15,675 bases of DNA. It comes from Larix sibirica (Eukaryota > Streptophyta > Pinopsida > Pinales > Pinaceae). The stretch covers positions 1-15,675 of the forward strand of contig NWUY0300070009.1 in NCBI GenBank assembly GCA_004151065.3. The letters run 5' to 3'. Positions 1 to 9,134 of the stretch are shown piece by piece (position 1 is the stretch's first letter; each line of letters starts with the position of its first letter). Under the pieces are notes generated by a model. The model ran no database searches and was not told the origin of the DNA. It was given only the letters and a program-made list of their open reading frames with translations. The position numbers and the translations under genes are program-made.

Positions 1-868
1 TCTCTAGCAATTTGCATATTGTTTTATAAGTTTCACCCTCTTCTTATAGGCATTTCAAAAACATATATTTTGTATATTTCATAATTGTGAATTATATAAT
101 TATGTATGCTATCGTCATGAGGTAGAATTGTTCTACCCACTTGATATATCATTATAAAAAATTGATATTAACATTGCCAAGGCAATGTAATCCGTGTAGT
201 ATAAAAGTTCTACTATTTTAAAGGGTACCCTAGGGGTTTCTTCGTTTCTACCATCAAAATTGTCATTAAAACACAATTAAATTCGGATTTTGCATTAATC
301 TACCCGAGACAATGTAGCTATGATCATTATTCATATTCTACGCTAAGGACACTTGTCCAAGAAGTAGGTAAATTTTTCCCAAACTATTGTATTTTATACT
401 CATAAAACAAACATTTAAATAGTAGGGAATCCTTTGCAATTGCATTCATTTATTTAAATAGCCTTCAACCTGCCCACGGTTCAAACCCTATTCACATAGG
501 TTTTCCATTTATCTAGTTGTATGGACCATGTTGAATAGTGATCCACAAAGAAACCAACAACAAACCATTGTTCTAGAAACCTCTACCCAATAAAAACTAT
601 ATAACATGAAAATGGGGCACATTCCCTGTATTTTATTAAAGGTTATCTTCCTAAGGATCACTTGATTTGAATTTAGGGTAATAGGCTTCTCAAAGGAGCC
701 ATTACTTGCTTATAAAGAAGGAAAAAGAAAAAAAAAGCAATATTACTTGTTGTTTCATTTAGCCTAGTTGTGGGTCTAACATTTTCATATATTTGATCAA
801 CATGGACAAAGGTGCCATGTGACTTCTTTTGTAGTGTGGTGGACACTTTCTCATACCATTAAAGGATT
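1..868. other. AT-rich DNA without recognisable gene
   Basis: No reading frame of useful length and no recognisable protein motif is seen on either strand. The stretch is AT-rich with short homopolymer runs, including an A-rich run near 720-737. I found no tRNA cloverleaf or terminal repeat. It lies upstream of a TATA-like element and a degenerate coding region, so it could include upstream regulatory DNA, but no specific site can be supported. Confidence 0.5.
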
Positions 869-930
869 CCATATCACATCAAGCCTTTTATACGTTTGTC
901 CATATCACATCAAGCCTTTTATATGTTTGT
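869..930. repeat. 31-bp tandem repeat, two copies
   Basis: Copies at 869-899 and 900-930 abut exactly and differ at one base (TACG versus TATG). Each contains the 14-mer tcaagccttttata (879-892 and 910-923), whose reverse complement occurs at 1006-1019. The repeat is therefore both a direct repeat and the left arm of an inverted repeat with the TATA-like element downstream. Confidence 0.9.
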
Positions 931-1005
931 TTAGGTAAGTCCATGGTTGATAGTGGATAGGTTTATTAGGGAATCAATAGAGTTCAAATTCACCATAGAC
1001 AAACC

Positions 1006-1019
1006 TATAAAAGGCTTGA
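1006..1019 (+). promoter_or_regulatory. TATA-box-like element upstream of the degenerate coding region
   Basis: The sequence tataaaaggcttga begins with a good plant TATA match (TATAAAAGG). It lies about 180 bp before the first plausible ATG (1185) of the plus-strand pseudogene, a reasonable distance for a promoter with a leader. Its 14 bases are the exact inverted repeat of two upstream sites (879-892, 910-923). Promoter function is inferred from position and sequence only. Confidence 0.4.
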
Positions 1020-1184
1020 GATCGGTATTAAAATCACAAAACTCAAGCTTGGTACTACCACCGAAATTTTTCCAAGTCCCATTCATCTAAGAAACTAGAG
1101 AGAAGTTATCGATACATTCCTGTTATTTTCACTAACACTATTAATGGGGTAAATGTCTCCTTGTGTGAATCATTGGTTGAAAAA

Positions 1185-2559
1185 ATGGCACCAAGGAAGT
1201 AATCCAAGGACAAGGGGAAAGCACCTCAAGTATGGATGAATCTTTCAAAAAACCAGTGGTGGAAGATACAACTAAGCCATTTGTTGGTGATATTGAATGC
1301 AATATAGCTGCAAACCAGTAGCTACAACGGGGTGAAATTTATCAATTATTCTAATATGAAACTTACTCAAGAGAATCTAACCACAAAGTATATTAGTCGA
1401 TAGGAGATCTCACTTCCATTGGGTAGCATCAAAATTGACCCCAATGTTGATAGCAGAAGTAATTTCATGGTTAGTTAGTCATGGTGATGTTGACAATAAC
1501 TTGATCAAATATGAGAATAGAAAAGGAATAGCCTCATTTCAACCATCAAGTTTGGATATCTACTATAAGTTCCCAAAGACAAAAATCAACATGAGCGAAG
1601 AATTGATAATGAGGTTCACCACTAACATAGATTGCCATGATATTCTAAAAACTTGATAGATTAAGGACAAGTTATTTAGAGAAAGGAATAAAGCTGTCTA
1701 CCCCACCTCAAACTTTAGATTTCCTTATAGATATGCAGTGGAACTGTTTAAGAAATTATATGGTGAAAATGATGCCATAAAGTTCATAGAAGCTTGGATC
1801 CCACTTATATATCAAGTAGCTAAAATGTTCCAAGTTTCAATTGGTTGAGTATTTTATCCACCACTTCGACTGATGTTATCTCCAGGGAAACTAATATACT
1901 TTTGACAGTCCCTTAGTTTCTTATATGTCATCTTTCATAGTGGATATTATTTGCACAACTGATAACTTCTCGAGGATGATTTGGAAATTGAAACCATAAG
2001 CCAAACCCATTCATGTTTATTTCCAAGTACTATGAGAATGAAGTATATGGGTGAGATTAGAAGGATTTGTGATAATGTTATCACCTTGCTATACACTTTA
2101 GTGTTTTGCAATCTAGCTTTTTATACAATAGAGGAATCAATGGAAGTAGTCAACACAATAGGTGACTAGTATGCGATGGAAACATATACTTATTTAGAAT
2201 ATATAGAGCATCCAAGTCTCCACATATTTGAGCCAAATTTCATCCCTGATAAGCTTTTTATCACAAAGATTTCCTATAATACTTTTGTACATGGGTTTGC
2301 AACATTGCTAGTAAGAGCTAAGAAAGCACCATGGCCTTCATTACCATTGGCCATAGGATCCTATAGTATTTGCACTACCAAAGCACTAGTAACTGAAGTA
2401 AACACATTGGAAAACTTTAAATTTAGTGAATAAATATTTAGGGCGCATTGTTCCCTCCGGAATGAGTTCTCATCATTGTTGGATTTTAGGTTATAGTTGA
2501 CCTGATTAAAATGAAACCTCGATGGATGAAATGTTATACAAAAGGGGAAGGTCCTTTAA
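1185..2559 (+). pseudogene. Degenerate coding region of unknown family, 5' part
   Basis: I do not recognise the protein. A basic N-terminus (ATG at 1185, residues MAPRK then a stop, then SKDKGKAPQ) shifts frame near 1230 into an acidic stretch starting MDESFKKP. A third frame then runs from about 1423 to 2433. It is broken only by scattered stops (near 1654-1659, 1846, 1903, 1960-1965 and 2167) and is rich in ordinary protein-like residues throughout. The clearest block is 2176-2433, with a segment reading PWPSLPLAIGSY. From about 2484 another frame stays open up to the retrotransposon insertion at 2560 and can be read into the right flank at 9135. A TATA-like element lies upstream. It may be an old gene, or the ORF of another transposon. 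There is no domain evidence for a function. Confidence 0.5.
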
Positions 2560-2564
2560 ATAGG
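2560..2564. repeat. Left target-site duplication (ATAGG)
   Basis: The five bases ATAGG immediately precede the TGAT start of the 5' LTR. The same five bases directly follow the end of the 3' LTR at 9130-9134. A 5-bp duplication is what Ty3/gypsy and other LTR-element integrases produce. It fixes both element ends. Confidence 0.85.
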
Positions 2565-2939
2565 TGATGGTCCCCTAAAATGACACATTATTTGTCCCAT
2601 CTTAGTGATACCTAAGGAGAGAAAAAGGATTAGGTGTGCGTGATTAATGATGAACTTATGATAATATTCCTTAAATCCTATGCATATTTCTTAAATGAAT
2701 ATATTGACATTTGATTAGTAATTTTTTCTTAATTTGCTTATTCCTTTTATTGATTTGATGAGATAATGGGATAATATTTGTCAAAAAATTCTTGAGTTGT
2801 GAAGGAGTTGTAGGTGGAGGTTATCTAAATCTAAGTGGAAGAAATCATGTCACAACAACCAACTCATTCTTCTTCAATGAGTTAACTAGACAAACTAAAC
2901 CAAGATTGAGAAATTTAAGGGATTGTGACCCCTAATTAT

Positions 2940-3310
2940 TCTCATGAGTTTCCACCACATAGAATAGGATTCAATGATCATCCAAATTCAAATTTATGAA
3001 GTCCAGGGTTGAATTCCTAAAGGGGGAATCATTCCCACCAACCTGCATGCTGATTTATAGTTAACAACAAGATATCTTCCAGAAATCAAGGAGCTGATTA
3101 GATGGGATAGTTTACTCAAATTCAAATATTTCTCATGATCTTCCACCACTTGGAGAAGGACTTAGAGACCATGATAATTCAATTCATTTAAGGCCAAGTC
3201 TAATTCCTAAATGGGGAATCAATCCCACCAACTTGCATGCTGATTTCTAGTTAACAAGGAGACATCTTCCACAAATCAAGGAGCTTATTGCATGGGTTGT
3301 TTTGAGTTTA
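2940..3310 (+). repeat. Tandem repeat within 5' LTR, about 191-bp unit
   Basis: Unit 1 (2940-3130) and unit 2 (3131 to about 3310) share a ctcatga/ccaccac start, a block with ggggaatca and cccaccaac, then gcatgctgattt, agttaacaa and atcaaggagct. Units match at roughly 75-80% by eye. The same duplication exists in the 3' LTR, so it predates this insertion. Confidence 0.8.
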
Positions 3311-3316
3311 CTGAGA

Positions 3317-3325
3317 TATAAATAG
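3317..3325 (+). promoter_or_regulatory. TATA box of the 5' LTR
   Basis: TATAAATAG lies about 140 bp upstream of an AATAAA, the usual arrangement for an LTR promoter. The same site in the 3' LTR reads TCTAAATAG (8275-8283). Confidence 0.6.
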
Positions 3326-3458
3326 TAGTAGGATCAAAGCATATGAGTTAGTTAGTTTATAATTCTTATTCTCTTTAGCATTTTCATTCCTCCCTTTCTG
3401 TTCAAGGCAAATTTTTATCAAGAGGCAGCTTGTTGCCCTGTTTTAATGGTAGATTTTT

Positions 3459-3464
3459 AATAAA
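3459..3464 (+). terminator. Polyadenylation signal of the 5' LTR
   Basis: AATAAA sits in a block (ttttaataaagaagagctag) conserved between both LTRs, downstream of the TATA box. The equivalent site in the 3' LTR, at 8413-8418, would be the one that ends transcripts. Confidence 0.5.
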
Positions 3465-4209
3465 GAAGAGCTAGTTTTGTTCCATCTTTAGTATACTTGC
3501 TTCGATGGGGTTCTAGGAGCTTCCTTGGGTTGGTACCTCTCAAGGAAAGGACTGAGAACCCCTACACGTATTTTATTCCATTTATTCCAGTTTATTCCCT
3601 TTCTTTCATGTGTTTTTGTCTTCTTGTAGAAAACTGTGCCATCCTATAGAAATGTTGTAATTTCCTGTACAAACATTGTTATTTCCTGTAGAAATTTGTA
3701 TTTCGCAGTTTTAGCTTATTTCTTGTTAATAGATTTGTTTTATTTTCTTTGTAGAAGCTTGGAAGTTTGTTTAATGGTATGCTATTTACTTTCCATGCTA
3801 GAATGAGATGTTCCTTGCTTGGTAGATGCTCCAAATTTACATCTTTGTACATTTGTATAACCATAGCCTACTATATTTCTTGTCTCTGTTCACCTAAGAA
3901 ATAGTAAAAGGAAGTTATTCCCTCTTGATATTACAACCTTGTGGGAGATACCTATATTTTATTTCCCCTTAGAGGAAGACAAGGAAATAAGGGATAAGGA
4001 AGAGAATTCTCATCTTGCATTCTGCGTTTTCTAGTTCGTTGTTAATTTGCATTACTTTCCTTCATAGTTATTAATTCAAGTTACTCCACTACAATTGCAT
4101 ATACAATGCACAGTACCTCTAAGTTTGTATGAACTCATGGGTTTATAATTTAAGTAATAAGTCAAGGGATTCAGTGTTTATGGATGCAATTATTTGGCCC
4201 ACCACTTTT

Positions 4210-4226
4210 TGGCGTTGTTGTCGTGG
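4210..4226 (+). other. Primer binding site, tRNA-Asp type, mutated
   Basis: It begins TGGCG five bases after the LTR. The plant tRNA-Asp (GUC) 3' end gives the expected site TGGCGCCGTTGCCGGGG. The sequence here matches 13 of 17 positions; three differences are C to T and one is G to T. This primer type is common in some plant Ty3/gypsy lineages. The match relies on remembered tRNA sequence. Confidence 0.7.
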
Positions 4227-4341
4227 AGGTACTAAATTTGTATTACGAATAGTTTAAAATTTTATTGGAAAAATTAAAAAATTAGCTTGCATGCATCCAT
4301 ATGATTTATATATATCAATCCCCCATTTTCTGGTGTATGTT

Positions 4342-4982
4342 GAAGAAGGCTCTCATGGACACCAATATCTAAAGAAGTTGTTGAAGAAATGAGTACGGAT
4401 TGCTATAAATATTTTCTCAAATCCATGTTGTAAGCCCAGAGCTACAAACATAGATAGATTTGCATCCCTAGAAGCCATAAAAAAAGGATCCATGAGCAAG
4501 TTCCACAAGAATATGAGGACAATTTTCCTTTGTCTTTATATTTCAATGAAGCTAAGGGTGGAATCCATGAAGAATAATTTTTTCTTAGCCATATGTACAT
4601 GCATGTGAGAGAGACCATATATCCATGTTTTTATCTCATTCATCCTTGCATGCATACAAAAGAAATCAAATATTTATGGATAAAACTTGATGGGGAGCAG
4701 ACACTAGATCCCGAAGTTGAAGAATTTATTGCATGCTTGTCACCAAACCCATTGTGTGTACAAGATATCCAGAGAGATCATGACTATATTGAGTCTTGTT
4801 TTTAAGCAATCGTCCACAAGTGGTACCACTCCAATCTTCAACATTTCTTGGCACCATATCCACTTGTGCAACTGGTCGCTCATATTCTTGCATCTACTGA
4901 GGTATATTTTAAAACCCTGGATATGAGTTCACTTGAGATCCTTATACGCAAGTGGATGCATTGGAAGTGTTCCTACACTTAA
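4342..4982 (+). pseudogene. Degenerate ORF after the primer site; possible gag remnant, family unknown
   Basis: A frame from about 4497 to 4979 has only two stops before its end (near 4573 and at 4803-4805). It includes a clear protein-like run with DGEQTLDPEVEEF, then VQDIQRDHDYIESCF, then HKWYHSNLQHFLAPYP and LEILIRKWMHWK before the stop at 4980. Another frame upstream (about 4342-4500) reads as protein-like text including NIDRFASLEAIKKGS, with one stop. Together they suggest a former product of about 200 residues. The position just after the primer site is where gag begins in LTR elements, but I see no CCHC zinc knuckle and no recognised capsid motif. Assigning it to gag is inference from position only. 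Confidence 0.4.
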
Positions 4983-5548
4983 GAAGAGAGGTAATATTTC
5001 CCAAGTAGGGTAGGATAGATATATTTGTTTTCATGAATAAAAAAGAAGAAAAATAAAACAACAATAAAATTTTCCTATGATGAAAACCTCTTTGAGGCGC
5101 CTAGGACAAGATTTTAATTGAAAACCTCTTTTGGGGAAGGTATAGGTATCTATAAATTAAATATTCCTATGGTAAAAACCAACAATGGCATCATGGGGCA
5201 AAGCATTGGTGAAAGCCAACAATGGCGCCCTTGCTTTAAGAACGAATGAAAAAGATGAAAAATAAATAAAATTTGTACTTGGTTCTCCTTACTTCTTCTC
5301 TCATAGGTCATGTATGCAAATGATTATAGCTGATATTTCATGAAGTACAGATCCTATGGTGGATCAAATCTCGTGCATGCAATATATATCAAGGGTTCAA
5401 TCTCGTTTCCCAAGGAGAAATCAAAAGAAGAGTATTCAAGCATCAAGAAGTAGTATGGTCTAGTGTTCTGATGATTAATCCCCAATGCATTCATATCAGA
5501 GGCTAATTTTTTTCCACGTGATAGAGAAAATCCTAATCTACATGCCTA
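4983..5548 (+). other. Non-coding interior with short repeated phrases
   Basis: No sustained reading frame is seen. Two pairs of short direct repeats stand out: tgaaaacctcttt at 5081 and 5119 (38 bp apart), and ccaacaatggc at about 5179 and 5216. The 8-bp palindrome AGGCGCCT is at 5095-5102. It belongs to the retrotransposon interior; its function is unknown. Confidence 0.5.
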
Positions 5549-6170
5549 TTAAATTTCATCAAGGTATATTGAGTTTAAGGGGGGTATAAAATTAAATTAT
5601 AGTCCTCTGCAGATTTGATGAAAAATTTGACACATACACTGTATTTTCCTCATTACTCCTCTATAAGTTGAAATCATGGTTTGAAAAAATTTGATGTTGT
5701 AGAGGACACGTTTCTCTATATTCCCATACAATTTGATAAGAAATATATGAGTTTAAGTTGGGTAGAAAATTCAATTACAGTCATGTACAGAAAGCTTGCA
5801 TATTTAAAAACAAATTTGACATAGGCATTGTATCTTCATCATTTCTTATTCATAATTTGGAATCAAGGTATGAAAAAAAATGAGGGTGTAGAGGACATGT
5901 TCTTATATTTACCCAAAGAATTTCATAAGAAATGGTATTTTAAGTTGGGTTAAAAGTTCAATTACAATCCTATACAAAGAACTTGCAAATTTTAAGGCAT
6001 TTTTGACATGGGTACAATATTTTACTCATCACTCCATCTTGGTATGGAATAAATGTTTGAATTTTTTTGAGGTATAGAGGAAATATTTGTCTATCTTCCT
6101 ATGCAGTTTCATAGAAAAATGATGAGTTTAAGAGGGATAAACAATTTAATTACAGACCTACACAGGAAAA
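5549..6170 (+). repeat. Tandem repeat, three full and one partial copy of about 180-189 bp
   Basis: The conserved core, a variant of gagtttaag followed by ggg, aaaa, and then aattacagtcc, recurs at 5571, 5749, 5935 and 6124. Spacings are 178, 186 and 189 bp. Each full unit also has a variant of aatttgacatagg, a tcatcact-type block, a gaatcaaggtttgaa-type block, and gtagaggacat followed by a cctatacaatttcat-type block. The last copy ends soon after its core. Tandem arrays between coding sequence and 3' LTR are known in Tat/Ogre-type plant elements; membership here is not shown. Confidence 0.8.
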
Positions 6171-6652
6171 ACAACACTCTACGTCTACAAATAGAGCCAT
6201 CAAACAAAATACGAGATTCTATGATCTTCCAGTAGAATGAATCAAGTTTTAACGAATCATTCATGAAGTATTCGGGTCAGAAATCATATCAAGTTAGAGA
6301 TCGAAATATGAAATCAAGAGAGCTAGCAAGTGAAACCAAGTGAGCCAGTAGATGAAATCAAGCAATCATTTCAAGCTCATCCTTCAAGATGGAACCTGCA
6401 TGCAAACATTCAAAGGTTAAGTAAATAGGTAATGTACTAACTCATGTCAATTTGTTCATTTAACATTCATGCAAGGATAATAGTGATATCACAGAGTTTT
6501 AAATTCGATGAGGGAATTGAAACTCATGTCCGGGAAGAACAACTGCACATTAAAACATGGCAACTACATGTATACATAAAAGTGCAAAACATTTTATGAA
6601 AAATTCCTCTTGTTAAAAATTGAAGTTTCTCTATCTTTACATGGATTTTCCA
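6171..6652 (+). other. Non-coding interior of the LARD-like element
   Basis: I see no coding frame, no recognised motif and no strong repeat here. The stretch links the tandem-repeat array to the duplicated 3' junction. Confidence 0.5.
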
Positions 6653-6927
6653 AGTTGGTATGAATATTTCCATGAATAATTGATCATGAAGGTCTAAATT
6701 TGCTTCTATATAGGAATTTGAGTTTCATGAGGTATATATGTCTCATGCAAGGAAAAATAACAACATTACATGGGAAACATGCATATATTAAAGGAAAGGA
6801 CATCCGACGGCCTTCTTCACATGAAATAAAATGAAATTGGCCAATACAAGAAACATCATGTTCATAATCTATGAAGAGACCAACTTTTAGGCAATTTGTT
6901 TTGTTGCATGATGACATGCAAAACCTT

Positions 6928-6939
6928 AAAGTTGGGGGG
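6928..6939 (+). other. Polypurine tract, copy A
   Basis: aaagttgggggg precedes TA and then TGAC, an LTR-like start at 6942. It is the duplicated partner of the tract at 7511-7526. The LTR fragment it primes is only about 303 bp (6942-7244), so this tract is unlikely to have served a complete LTR. Confidence 0.65.
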
Positions 6940-7510
6940 TATGACTAAAAAGACACATTATTTGTCCTTTACTGGTGATACCTAAGGAGCTAAAAAGGAT
7001 TTAGTGTGAGTGATTAATGATGAAATTATGATAATATTGCTGATAGCTTATGCATATTTGCTAAATGAATATCTTGACATTTGATTAGTATTGTTTACTT
7101 AATTTTCTCATTCCTTTTATTTATTTGATGAGATAATGGGATAATATTTGTAAAATAATTCTTGAGTTGTGATGGAGTTATAGTTGGAGGTTATCTAAAG
7201 CTAAGTGGAAGAAATCAAGTCACAACAACCAACTTAATATTCTGAGTTGGTATGAATATTTCCATGAATAGTTGATCATGAAGGTCTAAATTTGCTACTA
7301 TACAGGAATTTGAGTTTCATGAGGTATATATTTCTCATGCAAGAGCATTACATGGGAAACATGCATATATTAAAGGAAAGGACATCTGGTAGTCTTCGTC
7401 ACATGAAATCAAATGAAATTGGCCACTATAAGAAATATCATGTTCAACCTCTATGAAGAGACCAACTTTTGGGGAAGTTGTTTTGTTGCATGAGGACATG
7501 AAAAACCTTA

Positions 7511-7526
7511 AAGATGGGGTGGGGGG
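7511..7526 (+). other. Polypurine tract, copy B
   Basis: aagatggggtgggggg lies 2 bp before TGATAGG, the start of the 3' LTR at 7529. A purine-only run (one T) at this place is the plus-strand primer of LTR elements and confirms plus orientation. Confidence 0.8.
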
Positions 7527-7528
7527 TA

Positions 7529-9129
7529 TGATAGGCCCCCAAAATTACACATTATTTGTCCCATATTGGTGTTACCCAAGGAGCTAAAAATGATTAAGTG
7601 TGTGTGATGATTGATGAAATTATGATAATCTTGCTTATAGCCTATGCATATTTGCTAAATGTATATATTGAAATTTGATTCGTAATGTTTACTTAATTTG
7701 CTTATTCCTTTTATTTATTTGATGAGATAATGTGATAATATTTGTAAAACATTCTTGAGTTTTGATGTATTTATAGGTTGAGGTTATCTAAAGCTAAGTG
7801 GAAGAAATCGAGTCACAACAACCGACTCAATCTTCTTCAATGAGTTAACTAGACAAAATAAACAAGATCGAGAAATTTAAGGTATTATGTCCCTTAATTA
7901 TTCTAATGAGCCACCACATGGAAGAGGACTCTATGATCATCCAAATTTGATTTTATGAAGGCCAAGTTCGAATTTATAAAGGGTAAATCAATCCGACCAA
8001 CTTGTATGTTGATTTCTAGTTAACAAGGAGACATCTTCCACAAATCAAGGAGCTGATTACATGGGATAGTTTACTCAAGTGAAAATAAATCTCATGAGAC
8101 ACCACCAATTGGAGAAGGAATTATAGAGCACAATAGGTAAAGTTATCAAATTCCAATTCAAATTCCTAAAGGGGAATCAATTCCACTAACTTGCATGTTG
8201 ATTTCTAGTTAACAGGGAGACATCTTCCGCAAACCAAGGAGATGATTGCTTGGGTTGTTTTGAGTTGAATCAAGTCTAAATAGTAGTAGGATCAAAGCAA
8301 ATGAATTAGTTATTCTATCATTATTCTTCTCTTTATCATTTTGATTCCTCCCTTTCTTGCCAAGGGAAATTTGTATCAACAACTTGATGCCCTGTTTTAA
8401 TGGCATATTTTTAATAAAGAAGAGCTAGTTTTGTTCCATCTTTATACTTGCTTAGGCGGGGTTCTAGGAGCTTCCTTGGGTTGGTATTGCTCAAGGGAAG
8501 GACTAATAACCCTTACATGTAATTTATTCCATTTATTTAGATTATTCCCTTTCTTTATGTGTTTTTGTCTTCCCATAGAAAACTATAACCATCCTATAGA
8601 AACATTGTAATTTCTTGTAGAAATCTGTATTTTGTAGTTTTAGCTTATTTCTTGTTAATAAATTTGTTTTGTTTTATTTGTATAAGTGAATTTTGTTTAA
8701 TGTTATGCTATTTAATTTCCATGCTAGAATGAGATGTTCCTTTCTAGGTAGATGCTTCAACTTTAGATCTTTGCACATTTGTATAACCATAGCCTACTAT
8801 GTCTTGCCTTTGTTCACCTAGTAAATAGTACAAGGCAGTTAATCCCTCTTGGTATTATAAACTTGTGGGATATACATACCTTTTCTTTCCCCTTAGAGGA
8901 AGATAAATAAATACGGGCTAAGCATGATAATTCTCATCTCGCATTCTGCATTTTCTAGTCCATTGTTAATTTGCATTTACTTTCCTTCATAGTTAGTAAT
9001 TCAAGTTATTCCATTACAATTGCATATACAGTGCACAATACCTCTAAGTTTGTACATAATCCCGTGTTGATAATTTAAGTAGTGAGCCAAGGGATTCAAT
9101 GTTTATGGATGCAATTATTTGTCCCATGA
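7529..9129 (+). repeat. 3' LTR of the LARD-like element (1601 bp)
   Basis: It starts TGATAGGCCCCC and ends GTCCCATGA, aligned to the 5' LTR end CCCACCA, so the terminal CA has mutated to GA. The target duplication ATAGG follows at 9130. It contains the LTR-internal duplication (units at 7912-8089 and 8090 to about 8265), a damaged TATA box (TCTAAATAG at 8275-8283) and AATAAA at 8413-8418. Confidence 0.9.
8413..8418 (+). terminator. Polyadenylation signal of the 3' LTR
   Basis: AATAAA in a block (tttttaataaagaagagct) shared with the 5' LTR. In LTR elements the 3' copy is the one used to end the genomic transcript. Use of this site is inferred. Confidence 0.5.
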
Positions 9130-9134
9130 ATAGG
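9130..9134. repeat. Right target-site duplication (ATAGG)
   Basis: It is identical to 2560-2564 on the other side of the LARD-like element and directly abuts the LTR end. Confidence 0.85.

Larger units (their letters stand above)
2565..4204 (+). repeat. 5' LTR of the LARD-like element (1640 bp)
   Basis: It starts TGATGGTCCCC and ends GGCCCACCA, matching 7529-9129 along its whole length with many substitutions and small indels. Inside are an LTR-internal duplication (2940 to about 3310), a TATA box (3317-3325) and an AATAAA signal (3459-3464), in the order expected for U3 and R. The primer site begins 5 bp after its end. Confidence 0.9.
6653..7836 (+). repeat. 592-bp tandem duplication across the internal/3' LTR junction
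   Basis: Copy A is 6653-7244 and copy B is 7245-7836. Both start agttggtatgaatatttcc, run through a 3' interior segment and a polypurine tract, then continue into the first 300 bp or so of the LTR. Copy A stops in the LTR at aatattct and returns directly to agttggta. Copy B continues into the full 3' LTR. Both copies have diverged by substitutions and small indels, including loss of about 7 bp after the LTR start in copy A. Confidence 0.9.
2565..9129 (+). mobile_element. LARD-like non-autonomous LTR retrotransposon, complete but degenerate
   Basis: Two long direct repeats (2565-4204 and 7529-9129) begin TGAT, and the left one ends CCA. They are flanked by the 5-bp duplication ATAGG. A tRNA-Asp-type primer site follows the left LTR by 5 bp, and a G-rich polypurine tract precedes the right LTR, so the element reads on the plus strand. 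The 3.3-kb interior shows no protease, RT, RNase H or integrase motif. It holds one degenerate ORF of unknown family (about 4342-4982), a tandem-repeat block and a duplicated 3' junction. Long LTRs with a largely non-coding interior fit a LARD-type element mobilised by a partner's enzymes; that classification is inferred. Sampled LTR blocks are only roughly 80-88% identical by eye, so the insertion is old. It splits the unknown plus-strand coding region. Confidence 0.85.

Noticed and set aside
3679-3864. 61-residue minus-strand ORF within the 5' LTR
   Set aside because: LTR sequence; the equivalent region of the 3' LTR does not preserve it.
5549-6170. CRISPR-like array
   Set aside because: Repeats are about 180 bp, diverged along their length, and contiguous without unique spacers. 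This is a plant retrotransposon tandem repeat.
6684-6917. 77-residue minus-strand ORF
   Set aside because: It lies in the duplicated non-coding 3' interior of the LARD-like element. The second copy does not keep it open, and it matches nothing recognisable.
6942-7244. Independent solo LTR between the interior and the 3' LTR
   Set aside because: It has only the first 300 bp of the LTR, no end, and is joined to a repeat of interior sequence. A tandem duplication explains it better.
8209-8406. 65-residue minus-strand ORF in the 3' LTR
   Set aside because: Antisense to the LTR promoter/R region; chance opening in AT-rich LTR sequence.
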